This document shows positions 42,018 through 50,143 of a stretch of 64,000 nt of DNA, piece after piece (within the stretch, counting starts at the first letter, position 1; each line of letters begins with the position of its first letter). Source of the stretch: Caballeronia calidae (GTDB lineage Bacteria > Pseudomonadota > Gammaproteobacteria > Burkholderiales > Burkholderiaceae). The stretch covers positions 55,082 through 119,081 of the forward strand of contig NZ_FCOX02000025.1 in NCBI RefSeq assembly GCF_900044055.2, written 5' to 3'. Made by a program: the position numbers and the translations under genes. The notes beneath the pieces were generated by a model that was given only the letters and a program-made list of their open reading frames with translations, searched no databases and was not told the origin of the DNA.

Positions 42018-43893
42018 CGGCTCGCGGCGCGCCCGGCACGGCGCGCACGCGCGCGGGCGTCTTCGTCAACCGGTAAGGCAGCTTCAGCACCGGCCAGAAC
42101 ACGCCGTTCGCATCGCGCGCGGCGCTCAGGATATCGGCGAGAAAATCGCCGTCTTCGAGCAGCTCGTCGACGCGCATCACCGGCACTGCATGCTCCATGA
42201 GTCTTGCCGCCACGGCTTTCGGCTGCGTGATGCAGCGCGCGCGTTGCGCATCGGACACGTCGCCTTCCGTCCAGATGTGGCCGTCGAGGCAGGCCAGCGC
42301 CTGTCCGCGCGATTCGGCCTTGCCCGCCGCGAACAGCGCGCACCACGCGGCGACATCCTGCATCGAGATTTCGATGAACGCGCCCGCGTCTCTCGTCGAC
42401 GATGCCAGCCGCGCGACGATCGCGAACAGCGCGGCCTGGCCGCCGAGAATATCCGCGCCCGATGCGCCGATCTTGACCGGCGCGCCTTCGCTCCGCGTGA
42501 GATCCATGAGGCCGCCCATCGCCTGGATGACGGTATCGAACGCGGGCCGCGACGGATACGCCGATGCGATGCCGAAACCCGATATCGAGCAATAGACGAG
42601 GCGCGGATTGATCGCGCCGAGCGTTTCGCGCGTGAAACCGAGCTTCGCGAGCGCGCCGGGGCGCAGGTTTTCGACGAGCACGTCGGCGTCTTCGAGCAGC
42701 GTGCGCAAGTACGCGCGATCGTCTTCCTGCTTGAGATCGAGCGCGATCGTCTCCTTGTCGGTGTTGTTGAGCGCGAAGAAGTAGCTCGTGCCGCCCTGCC
42801 CCGGCGCCCACGAACGCGCGACTTCGCCCTCGGGCGGCTCGATCTTCACGACTTGCGCGCCGAGCGCCGCGAGATGCTTGCCGACGAGCGGCGCCGTCGT
42901 GTACTGGCCTATTTCGATCACCTTCACGCCCGCGAGCGGCGCGGCGTCGATGCTTTCACGCGTTTCCGGCTTCAAGACGGCGACCGCTTCGCTCAACGCG
43001 GACATTGCGAAGACCGAAACCCGCCGATACGTATCGGCACCGATGCCGTCTGCTTCGATGGCGCGCGCCGCTTCCGGATGACGCATGCGGAAGTTCGGCT
43101 CGCGGTGCAACTCCCCGATGCCGACGATCGGCCCCGCCGCCACGCCGATACGCTCGCAGATGCGCGTGCAGTCGCCGGTGGAAAGCGTCGTCGTCCAGGT
43201 TTCCATGAGCGCGTCGAGTGCATCGGCTTGACGCACGCGATCCGCGAGCGTCGCGAAACGCGCGTCGTCGAGTTGCGGCACGCGCGCTTCCTGTCTGAGC
43301 TTGCGCCATTGTTCTTCCGTGCTCGTGCAGATGAGAATCCAGCCGTCGCGCGTGCGGTATGCGTTCCACGGCGCGCACGCCGGATGACGATTGCCCACGC
43401 GTCCCGCCGTGCGGCGCGCAAACGCCGCGGGCAGGAACGTCGTGAGCGCGCTCGCCGCGCAGCCCATCAGCGTGACGTCGATGTTCTGCGCGATGCCGCG
43501 CCTGCGCTTCACGCGCACCGCCGATGCGATGGCCGACGCCGCATACAGGGCCGCCGATATCTCCGTCAGCGCAATGCCGATGCACGCCGGCGCACCGTGC
43601 GCGAAGCCCGTCGTGTCCATGAGGCCGCTCATCGCCTGAACCTGCGCGTCGGTGAAGGGCTGGCCGGCGCGCGAGTCTTGCGGGCCTGTCGCGGTGATAT
43701 CGCACACGATGTGCGTGCCCGATGCCTTCCAATCAGCCACATCGTCCACATCCGATGAAATCACGATCACGTCGTAATCCATCGAATCCGTCGCTGCGAA
43801 ATCCACCGCAGCGCCCGCGCGTTCGAGCAATGTCGCGCACAGCTTCACCGCATCGCGCGCACCGCACGCCAACACTCGCAAACCTTCCAACAT
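41959..43893 (-). CDS. duplicated type III (CaiB/BaiF) CoA-transferase, two halves in one chain
   Basis: The 644-residue protein contains two CaiB/BaiF-like halves. The second (about 315-600) is complete: GVKVIEIGQYTTAPLVGKHL, VVKIEPPEGEVARSW, NLRPGALAKLGF and RPAFDTVIQAMGGLMDLT with the catalytic Asp. The first half (1-310) has a shorter N-terminal lobe but keeps an aligned Asp in QPFTDAQVQAMSGLMDTTG. Normal family members are about 400 residues and form interlocked dimers; this chain may make a pseudo-dimer alone. The C-terminal tail is Pro/Ala/Arg-rich and overlaps the hybrid-kinase gene. It likely loads CoA onto the acid degraded by the following cluster. Confidence 0.87.
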   Translation of the reverse strand: MLEGLRVLACGARDAVKLCATLLERAGAAVDFAATDSMDYDVIVISSDVDDVADWKASGTHIVCDITATGPQDSRAGQPFTDAQVQAMSGLMDTTGFAHGAPACIGIALTEISAALYAASAIASAVRVKRRRGIAQNIDVTLMGCAASALTTFLPAAFARRTAGRVGNRHPACAPWNAYRTRDGWILICTSTEEQWRKLRQEARVPQLDDARFATLADRVRQADALDALMETWTTTLSTGDCTRICERIGVAAGPIVGIGELHREPNFRMRHPEAARAIEADGIGADTYRRVSVFAMSALSEAVAVLKPETRESIDAAPLAGVKVIEIGQYTTAPLVGKHLAALGAQVVKIEPPEGEVARSWAPGQGGTSYFFALNNTDKETIALDLKQEDDRAYLRTLLEDADVLVENLRPGALAKLGFTRETLGAINPRLVYCSISGFGIASAYPSRPAFDTVIQAMGGLMDLTRSEGAPVKIGASGADILGGQAALFAIVARLASSTRDAGAFIEISMQDVAAWCALFAAGKAESRGQALACLDGHIWTEGDVSDAQRARCITQPKAVAARLMEHAVPVMRVDELLEDGDFLADILSAARDANGVFWPVLKLPYRLTKTPARVRAVPGAPRAVRRAPPAPAPAPVPEDRPA

Positions 43894-43957
43894 GATCGTC
43901 TCCTTCTCCGTATCTCCACGGCTGGCGCGCTCACGCCCGCGTTGCTACCATCATTCG

Positions 43958-44842
43958 ATGCGAACCCTTCCGTCACTCAACGCGCTGCGCGCCTTCGAGG
44001 TCTGCGGCCGTCTGCTCAGCATCCAGCTCGCCGCCGATGAGCTGAATGTGACGCCCGCCGCCGTCAGCCGACAGATCAAGCTGCTCGAAGACCAGCTCGG
44101 CGTGCTGCTCTTCGAGCGCGGCCATCGCGCGATCACGCTGACGCCGATGGGCTCGCGCTATCTCTCCGACGTGATCCGCAGTTTCGACACCTTGCGCACC
44201 GCGACCGTCAATCTCACCGAAGCGCGCAAGCGGCGCACGCTCAAGATCCGCGCCTACACCACGTTTTCGATGAACTGGCTGCTGCCGCGTCTCTCGACGT
44301 TTCATCGCGACCATCCGGATATCGAAGTGAGCCTGACCACATCGCTGCAACCGGTCGACTTCAATACCGAAGACGTCGATGGCGCCATTCGTCTCTCGCA
44401 CGCGCCGTCATCGGATCTCGGCTTCGACCGCCTCGTGCCGAACGAGCTCGTGCCGGTATGCAGTCCCGAGTTCCTGCGCGCGCATCCCGATCTCAACGAC
44501 GCGACGCCCGAAGCCCTGCGCAACGTGCCGCTTCTGCATTCGCTCGCGCGCCGCGAAGACTGGGCGAAGTGGCTCGATGCAGCCGGCATTCACGGCGTGA
44601 ATCCGCTCGGCGGCCTCTCCTACGAAAGCTCGATCCTCGCGTACTTCGCCGCGACGCAAGGGCACGGCATCGCGATGGCGCAGCGCGTCCTCGTCGCGGA
44701 TCAGTTGCGCGCGGGCACGCTCGTCATGCCGTTTTCCTTCGTGCTCGATCTCGGCGCGTTCACGTACTACCTGATCTATCCGCCCGCGCATCTGTCGAAT
44801 GCCGAGTTCGCCGCGTTTCGCACTTGGCTGCTTTCGGCGTGA
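43958..44842 (+). CDS. LysR-family regulator (GcvA-like)
   Basis: The 294-residue protein has the LysR helix-turn-helix (LNALRAFEVCGRLLSIQLAA, VTPAAVSRQIKLLEDQLGVL) followed by a periplasmic-binding-type effector domain (LKIRAYTTFSMNWLLPRLS to TYYLIYPPAHLSNAEFAAF). It is divergent from the CoA-transferase gene (64-base gap) and convergent with the enoyl-CoA hydratase. Its position between acyl-CoA genes suggests it senses the acid or its CoA ester and controls this cluster. Confidence 0.92.
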   Translation: MRTLPSLNALRAFEVCGRLLSIQLAADELNVTPAAVSRQIKLLEDQLGVLLFERGHRAITLTPMGSRYLSDVIRSFDTLRTATVNLTEARKRRTLKIRAYTTFSMNWLLPRLSTFHRDHPDIEVSLTTSLQPVDFNTEDVDGAIRLSHAPSSDLGFDRLVPNELVPVCSPEFLRAHPDLNDATPEALRNVPLLHSLARREDWAKWLDAAGIHGVNPLGGLSYESSILAYFAATQGHGIAMAQRVLVADQLRAGTLVMPFSFVLDLGAFTYYLIYPPAHLSNAEFAAFRTWLLSA

Positions 44843-44846
44843 TGCA

Positions 44847-45650
44847 TCAACGTCCGCGATAGACCGGCTTGCGCTTCTCCGCGAACGCCTTGCGCCCTTC
44901 CACGCGATCTTCCGATTCGCGCATCGCGCCCCACGCGAGTTCCGTGAATTCGAGCGCCTGAGCGAGCGGCACGTTCGCGCTCGTCTCGATCACCTTCTTG
45001 ATCATCTGCACCGCGAGCGGCCCGTTCGATGCGATCGTGCGCGCGAGCTGCATCGCATCGTCCATCAGGGCTTCGGGTTCCGCGAGATCCGATACGAGCC
45101 CGATCCGATGCGCGTAGTCCGCATCGATCCTGCAGCCGGTGAGAAGCATCTTCATCGCGATGGCGGAAGGCACCGCGCGCTGCAACGCCTGAATGCCGCA
45201 CACGGCGGGAATGCTCGCGACGACCGCTTCCGGCAGACCGAACACCGCGTGCTTCGATGCGATGCGCAAGTCGCATTGCAGCGCGAGTTCCAGCCCGCCG
45301 CCGAGGCAATAGCCATTGATCGCGCCGATGACCGGCTTGAAGATGCGCAACGAGCTCAGTTCCATCAAACGCACGTAGATGCCTTCCGCGCCCGCGCGAT
45401 CGATCGACTTCACGAACGACGATCCGAACGATGTCGACGGCGGCAATGTGCGCTTCAGATCCGCGCCGACGCAGAACGATTTCGCGCCCGCACCGGTGAT
45501 GACGATCACGCGCACGCCGTCATCGTCGCGGGCATCGGCGAGACGCGCGCGCAGTTCGACGAGCGTATCGATATCGAGCGCATTGAGCGCTTCAGGCCGA
45601 TCGAGCGTCACGACGGCGACGTGATCGGACACGCTGTAGCGAATGGTCAT
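44847..45650 (-). CDS. enoyl-CoA hydratase
   Basis: The 267-residue crotonase has ALNALDIDTLVELRARL, GAGAKSFCVGADLKR and NGYCLGGGLELALQCDLRI with the conserved Glu, and FGLPEAVVASIPAVCGIQAL with the second Glu, so both hydratase glutamates are present. It ends KAFAEKRKPVYRGR, the usual family C-terminus. It lies 15 bases after the SDR gene on the same strand, so the two form an operon for the hydration and oxidation steps of a beta-oxidation-like route. Confidence 0.92.
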   Translation of the reverse strand: MTIRYSVSDHVAVVTLDRPEALNALDIDTLVELRARLADARDDDGVRVIVITGAGAKSFCVGADLKRTLPPSTSFGSSFVKSIDRAGAEGIYVRLMELSSLRIFKPVIGAINGYCLGGGLELALQCDLRIASKHAVFGLPEAVVASIPAVCGIQALQRAVPSAIAMKMLLTGCRIDADYAHRIGLVSDLAEPEALMDDAMQLARTIASNGPLAVQMIKKVIETSANVPLAQALEFTELAWGAMRESEDRVEGRKAFAEKRKPVYRGR

Positions 45651-45665
45651 GATGTCCTCCGCCCG

Positions 45666-46421
45666 TCAAACGCTCGGCGACGCGAGCGAGCGCCCGCCGC
45701 ACACATAGAGCGTCTGCCCCGTGATGTACGACGCCTCGCGCCGCGCGAAGAAGCGCACCGCTTCCGCGATATCCTCCGGCGTACCGATGCGCTGTACCGG
45801 CACCGACTTCTTCAGCTTCTCCTGAAGCTCGCCATCGAACGCCTGAAAGAGCGGGGTGTCGACGATGCCGGGCGCGACCGCGTTCACCGTCACGCCGTCC
45901 TTCGCCCATTCGAGCGCGAGACTGCGCGTGAGACTCACGACGCCGCCCTTCGCCGCCGAATAGTTCGCCTGCCCCGCGCCGCCGAGCCATGCGCGCGACG
46001 AGATATTCACGATGCGTCCATGCTTCGCCGCGCTCATGTGCGCGAGCACGGCGCGGCAGCATAGAAACTGCGACTTGAGATTCACATCGATGACGGCATC
46101 CCAGTCGTCGTCGCTCATGCGCGTGATGCGCTTGTCGCGCACGATGCCCGCGTTGTTCACGAGCACATCGATGCGCTGGAAGCGCTCCATCACCGTTTCC
46201 ACGGCGCGATTCACCGATGCGCTGTCCGTCACATCGACCGCCAGTGCGATCACGTCCGCGCCGTCCGCTGCGAGCCGGGTCGCGGCTTCGTCGAGCGCGG
46301 CGCGATCGAGATCGAAGAGCGCGATGCGTTTGCCATCGCGCGCCAGTGTTTGCGCGATGCCGAAGCCGATGCCTTTCGCGCCGCCCGTCACGATCGCGAC
46401 TTCCTTTGATGAAGCATTCAT
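45666..46421 (-). CDS. SDR-family dehydrogenase (FabG-like, 3-hydroxyacyl-CoA type)
   Basis: The 251-residue enzyme has TGGAKGIGFGIA, NNAGIVRD, the Ser/Tyr/Lys triad in NISSRAWLGGAGQANYSAAK, and PGIVDTPLF. The C-terminus SYITGQTLYVCGGRSL is typical of FabG-like 3-oxoacyl reductases and 3-hydroxyacyl-CoA dehydrogenases. It is the first gene of the minus-strand operon with the hydratase and is divergent from the MHS transporter; the long inverted repeat at 46472-46558 lies in the shared control region. Confidence 0.92.
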   Translation of the reverse strand: MNASSKEVAIVTGGAKGIGFGIAQTLARDGKRIALFDLDRAALDEAATRLAADGADVIALAVDVTDSASVNRAVETVMERFQRIDVLVNNAGIVRDKRITRMSDDDWDAVIDVNLKSQFLCCRAVLAHMSAAKHGRIVNISSRAWLGGAGQANYSAAKGGVVSLTRSLALEWAKDGVTVNAVAPGIVDTPLFQAFDGELQEKLKKSVPVQRIGTPEDIAEAVRFFARREASYITGQTLYVCGGRSLASPSV

Positions 46422-46471
46422 TGCTGTCTCCTTGAACGAATGCCCCGATGCTAGGCCGCCTCATCGCGTGT

Positions 46472-46558
46472 GCTCAAACGACATTTTTTGCGCGGTCGAT
46501 TGAGTTTTCGTTCGATTGAGAAGAAGTCAATCGACAAAGCAAAAAATGTCGTTTGAGC
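46472..46558. promoter_or_regulatory. large symmetric operator-promoter element: 32-bp arms with inner break
   Basis: Bases 46472-46491 and 46539-46558 are perfect 20-base inverted copies (core AAACGACATTTTTTGC). After three unpaired bases on each side (46492-46494, 46536-46538), nine more bases pair (GTCGATTGA at 46495-46503 with TCAATCGAC at 46527-46535). The whole element sits between the divergent SDR (start 46421) and transporter (start 46615) genes, at almost equal distance (50 and 56 bases) from each. It gives both genes the same upstream sequence and is probably the binding region of the nearby LysR regulator. Confidence 0.7.
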
Positions 46559-46614
46559 GGGCGGAAAGCCAAACCTACGATGCGTCCATCACATACTCAC
46601 ACGGAGACGACATC

Positions 46615-47916
46615 ATGGACACCACGCTTCCGAACGTAGCCGAGCCGGGCGCGACGCCGCTCACTCGCGCACAGAGAAAGGCGATCGTCGCGGCGACGCT
46701 CGGCACCATCGTCGAGTTCACGGACTGGATCATCTATGCGACGTTCGCGTCGCTGTTCTCGCGGCAGTTCTTTCCCGCGAACAACGCGAGCATCGCGCTG
46801 CTCGCGACCTTCGCGGTATTCGCGGTCGGCTTCGTGATGCGGCCTATCGGCGGCGCGCTGCTCGGCGCCTATGCCGATCGCCACGGGCGCAAGAACGGCC
46901 TCGCGCTATCGGTTGCGCTGATGGCGGGCAGCTCGCTCGTGATCGCGGCGTGTCCGGGCTATACGTCGATCGGCGTCGCGGCGCCGCTCGTGCTCGTCGC
47001 CGCGCGGCTCGTGCAGGGCTTCGCGGCGGGCGGCGAGTTCGGCTCGGCATCGACGTTCCTGATGGAATCGGCGTCGCCATCGCGCCGCGGCTTCGCGGGG
47101 TCGTGGCAGCACTTCGCCGTGAACGCAGGCGTGCTCGTGGCGGCCTCGATCGGCGCACTGCTCACGTCGATGATCGATGCGCCCGCGATGGCCGCGTGGG
47201 GCTGGCGCATCGCGTTCGCCATCGCGGGGCTGATGGGCTTCGTCGCGCTGTGGTTCCGGCTCGCGGTCTCCGAAACCGATGCGTTCAGGAAAAATGTGTC
47301 GGCGCGCCAGCACACGCGGCATCCGTTCGTCACGATCGTGCGTGAGCATCGGCGCGCGGCGCTGCGCGTGATCGGCATCGCGATGGCGGGCAATCTCTGC
47401 AACTACCTCTGGCTCGTGCTCTTCCCGACGCTCGCCCATATGCGCGGCCTGCCGCTGCGCGAGGCGTTCAGCGCGAGCGTCGTGTCGATCGTCGTTTCGC
47501 TCGTGGCGATTCCGCTGCTCGGCATCCTGTCGGACCGCATCGGACGCAAGCCCGTGCTGCTCGCGTTCGCCGCCGGCTCCGCGCTCTTCGCGTATCCCGC
47601 GCTGCACTTTCTGAACAGCGACTACTGGACCGCGACGGTCATCGTGACCATCGGCATGCTGCTCTCGTCCGGCTTCGCCGCGACCTGCGCCACCGTGATG
47701 GCCGAGCAGTTCCCCGCGCATGTGCGAGCGACGGGCGTCGCGCTGCCCTATGCCGTATCGGCGGCGCTCTTCGGCGGCACGCTGCCGACCATCGTCACCG
47801 CGATGAACAACGCCGGTCTCTCGCAATACCTGTGGATCTACGTGGCCGCCGTGTGCGCGGCGGGCTGCATCGTCTATGCGCGCATGCCGGAAACGCGCGG
47901 CAAGACGCTCGATTAA
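46615..47916 (+). CDS. MHS-family MFS transporter (carboxylate:H+ symporter type)
   Basis: The start at 46615 (MDTTLPNVAEPGATPLTRAQ) has GGAG upstream and gives 433 residues with twelve hydrophobic helices. Motifs are IVEFTDWIIYATFASLFSRQ, the loop GAYADRHGRKNGLALS, RLVQGFAAGGEFGSASTFLM and DRIGRKPVLLAFA. The usual EWYDF motif is replaced by EFTDWIIY, pointing to a distinct subgroup. It probably imports the acid degraded by the adjacent CoA-transferase, hydratase, SDR and thiolase. The thiolase gene follows after 33 bases. Confidence 0.9.
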   Translation: MDTTLPNVAEPGATPLTRAQRKAIVAATLGTIVEFTDWIIYATFASLFSRQFFPANNASIALLATFAVFAVGFVMRPIGGALLGAYADRHGRKNGLALSVALMAGSSLVIAACPGYTSIGVAAPLVLVAARLVQGFAAGGEFGSASTFLMESASPSRRGFAGSWQHFAVNAGVLVAASIGALLTSMIDAPAMAAWGWRIAFAIAGLMGFVALWFRLAVSETDAFRKNVSARQHTRHPFVTIVREHRRAALRVIGIAMAGNLCNYLWLVLFPTLAHMRGLPLREAFSASVVSIVVSLVAIPLLGILSDRIGRKPVLLAFAAGSALFAYPALHFLNSDYWTATVIVTIGMLLSSGFAATCATVMAEQFPAHVRATGVALPYAVSAALFGGTLPTIVTAMNNAGLSQYLWIYVAAVCAAGCIVYARMPETRGKTLD

Positions 47917-47949
47917 GGCTTTCTTTCAATCAATGCAATGGAGACAACC

Positions 47950-49122
47950 ATGCGCAAAGTGGTGATCGGTGGCGTCGGCATGACGCCCTTCGGCAAGTTT
48001 CTCGAACGCAATCTCAAGTCGCTCGCGGAGGAAGCGGTGTCGCTCGCGTTGAAGGACGCGCACGTCACGGTGAACGATGTCGATCGCGTGTTCTTCGGCA
48101 ATGCGGCGGCGGGCGTCGTGACCGGCCAGGAGATGATTCGCGCGCAGTCGTCGCTGCGCAATACCGGCCTCGACGGCAAGCCGATGTTCAATGTCGAGAA
48201 CGCCTGCGCATCCGGCAGCTCGGCGCTGAATCTCGCGTGGCTCGCGGTGGCGTCGGGGCAGGCGGAGACGGCGCTGGTCGTCGGCGTCGAGAAGCTGTCG
48301 CACGAGGACAAGTCGGTTTCGTTCGGCGCGTTCGCCAAAGCCGTCGATCTCGAAGAGCCGCTGCCCGAGGGCGTGACCACGGGAACCGGCTCGCTCTTCA
48401 TGGACCTGTACGCGGCGAAGGCGCGCAAGTGGATGGACAAGACCGGCGCCGATGCGAGCGATTTCGCGCGCGTCGTCGTGAAGAGCCGTCATGCTGGCTC
48501 GCTCAATCCGCACGCGCAGTTCCGCAAGGAGACGAGCGTCGAGGAAGTGCTGACGAGCCGCATGGTCAGCGATCCGCTCACGCTCTTCATGTGCTCGTCG
48601 ATCGGCGATGGCGGCGCGGCCCTCTTCATCTGCTCGGAGGAATTCGCGGCGAAGCACGACATCCGCCCGGTGTACATCCGCGCGAGCTCGATCGTCTCGG
48701 CGAAAGCCGATGGCACGGGCGAGCTCGTCGCCGTGCGCGCGGCGCGCGAAGCGTATGAGGAAGCGGGCATCGGACCGGAGGATGTGCATGTCGTCGAATT
48801 GCACGATGCATCCGCGCCCGCCGAGCTCATCCACTACGAGAACCTCGGCCTGTGCGCGCCCGGCGATGCGCCGAAGCTGATCCGTTCCGGCGATACGGAC
48901 ATCGGCGGGAGGATTTCGGTGAACCCGAGCGGCGGCTTGCTCTCGCGCGGGCATCCGGTCGGCGCGACGGGCGTCGCGCAGCTCGTCGAACTGACGCAGC
49001 AGTTGCGCGGCAAGGCGGGCGCGCGGCAGCGTCCCGGCGCGAAGGTCGCGCTCGCGGAGAACAACGGCGGTCAGCTCGCGGGCGATTCCGCCGTCGCGCT
49101 GGTCACGATTCTTTCGACGTAA
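47950..49122 (+). CDS. thiolase-family acyl-CoA acetyltransferase (SCP-x-like)
   Basis: The 390-residue thiolase fold has the nucleophilic cysteine in NVENACASGSSALNLAWLAV and the His region SGGLLSRGHPVGATGVAQLV. The usual C-terminal CxG cysteine is absent (the segment reads LAENNGGQLAGDSAVA), as in SCP-x and lipid-transfer-type thiolases, which often act on branched or unusual acyl-CoAs. GGAG lies before the ATG at 47950; an upstream ATG at 47938 would overlap it. It would do the final cleavage step in this cluster. It overlaps the convergent DeoR gene by 20 bases. Confidence 0.88.
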   Translation: MRKVVIGGVGMTPFGKFLERNLKSLAEEAVSLALKDAHVTVNDVDRVFFGNAAAGVVTGQEMIRAQSSLRNTGLDGKPMFNVENACASGSSALNLAWLAVASGQAETALVVGVEKLSHEDKSVSFGAFAKAVDLEEPLPEGVTTGTGSLFMDLYAAKARKWMDKTGADASDFARVVVKSRHAGSLNPHAQFRKETSVEEVLTSRMVSDPLTLFMCSSIGDGGAALFICSEEFAAKHDIRPVYIRASSIVSAKADGTGELVAVRAAREAYEEAGIGPEDVHVVELHDASAPAELIHYENLGLCAPGDAPKLIRSGDTDIGGRISVNPSGGLLSRGHPVGATGVAQLVELTQQLRGKAGARQRPGAKVALAENNGGQLAGDSAVALVTILST

Positions 49123-49882
49123 GCCCGGCGGTTTCCACCGTCACATTCCCCCGCTCCTCGAAGCGCGCGAGCACCGGCGCTTCGGCCAACGCATCGGTGA
49201 GGAGCGTCCAGTCGCGCTCCAGCGGCGTCCAGTGCTGCTGGCTCGCGCGCTCCAGCTTGTTCGACGTCACCAGCACGAACACGCCCGCCGCCTGCCGGGC
49301 GATGCATTCCTTCAGGAACGCCTGCTCCGCCGTCGCTTCGCACAGCCCGCGTCCCGCGACGACACCGTCCGCGCCGAGAAACGCCTTGTCGAAGGTGACG
49401 CGCGAGAGCGCCACCTGCGCGAAGGGCCCGAGCGTGCTCATGCTCGACGGCCGCACGTCGCCGCCGATCAGCGTCACGCGCACGTCCGCCGCGGCGAGCG
49501 CGCTCACCGCGAGCAGATTGTTCGTCACGACGTGAATCTCCGTGCGTCCGGCGAGGCAGCGCGCGAGCGCGGCATTCGTCGTGCCGCCGTCGAGGAAGAT
49601 GGTGTCGCCATCCTGCACGTGCCGCGCCGCCGCGCGCGCGATCGCTTCCTTCTGCTCCCGAAAACTCTCGCGCCGGATATCGAGCGATTCCTCCGGCTCG
49701 TGCATGCCCACCGACGCCGCGCCGCCATACGTGCGGACGATGCGGCGCTCTTCCGCGAGCGCCCGCAGGTCGCGGCGCACCGTCGCTTCCGACATGCCGA
49801 AGTGATCGCACAGCGCGGCGACATCGTTCATGCCTGACAACACGGCCTTGAGCATGGCCTCACGGCGTTTCTCGACTTTCAT
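49103..49882 (-). CDS. DeoR-family regulator of the acid-sugar operon
   Basis: The 259-residue protein has the DeoR helix-turn-helix (VAALCDHFGMSEATVRRDLR, IVRTYGGAA) and a sugar-isomerase-like effector domain (GDTIFLDGGTTNAALARCLA, LGADGVVAGRGLCEATAEQA). The ATG at 49882 follows GGGAAG. It is divergent from the kdgT-like gene. Two copies of an 18-base operator-like repeat lie in the shared 261-base control region. Its effector is probably a phosphorylated intermediate of the acid-sugar path. Confidence 0.92.
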   Translation of the reverse strand: MKVEKRREAMLKAVLSGMNDVAALCDHFGMSEATVRRDLRALAEERRIVRTYGGAASVGMHEPEESLDIRRESFREQKEAIARAAARHVQDGDTIFLDGGTTNAALARCLAGRTEIHVVTNNLLAVSALAAADVRVTLIGGDVRPSSMSTLGPFAQVALSRVTFDKAFLGADGVVAGRGLCEATAEQAFLKECIARQAAGVFVLVTSNKLERASQQHWTPLERDWTLLTDALAEAPVLARFEERGNVTVETAGLTSKES

Positions 49883-49981
49883 TGTCTTCCCTGAGTTCTG
49901 ACGATTTCCGGCGCGCGCACAGTGTAACGAAGACCCCAGGCGCGCCGAATGCGCGTCACATCTGTCCGTCCGACACATATT

Positions 49982-49999
49982 TTGACTGATTCGATCATT
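49982..49999. promoter_or_regulatory. candidate DeoR operator, copy 1
   Basis: TTGACTGATTCGATCATT holds the short palindrome TGATTCGATCA (49987-49997). It matches copy 2 at 17 of 18 bases, and lies 105 bases before it, about ten helical turns, a spacing suited to DNA looping. Confidence 0.6.
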
Positions 50000-50086
50000 C
50001 GCGCAAGCAAATCTCGCCGCACCGATCACTGTAAACACCAATACCGCGCGAATTGCGCAAAACCGAGGGAAAGACTACACTTCGCG

Positions 50087-50120
50087 TTGATTGATTCGAT
50101 CATTTTGTGACTGAATCGAA
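50087..50120. promoter_or_regulatory. candidate DeoR operator, copy 2 plus a related half-site
   Basis: TTGATTGATTCGATCATT (50087-50104) matches copy 1 at 17 of 18 bases. A related sequence, TGACTGAATCGAA (50108-50120), follows at once. The block lies just before the kdgT-like start at 50144. Confidence 0.6.
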
Positions 50121-50143
50121 CAGAAACCACTCTGGAGACACGT

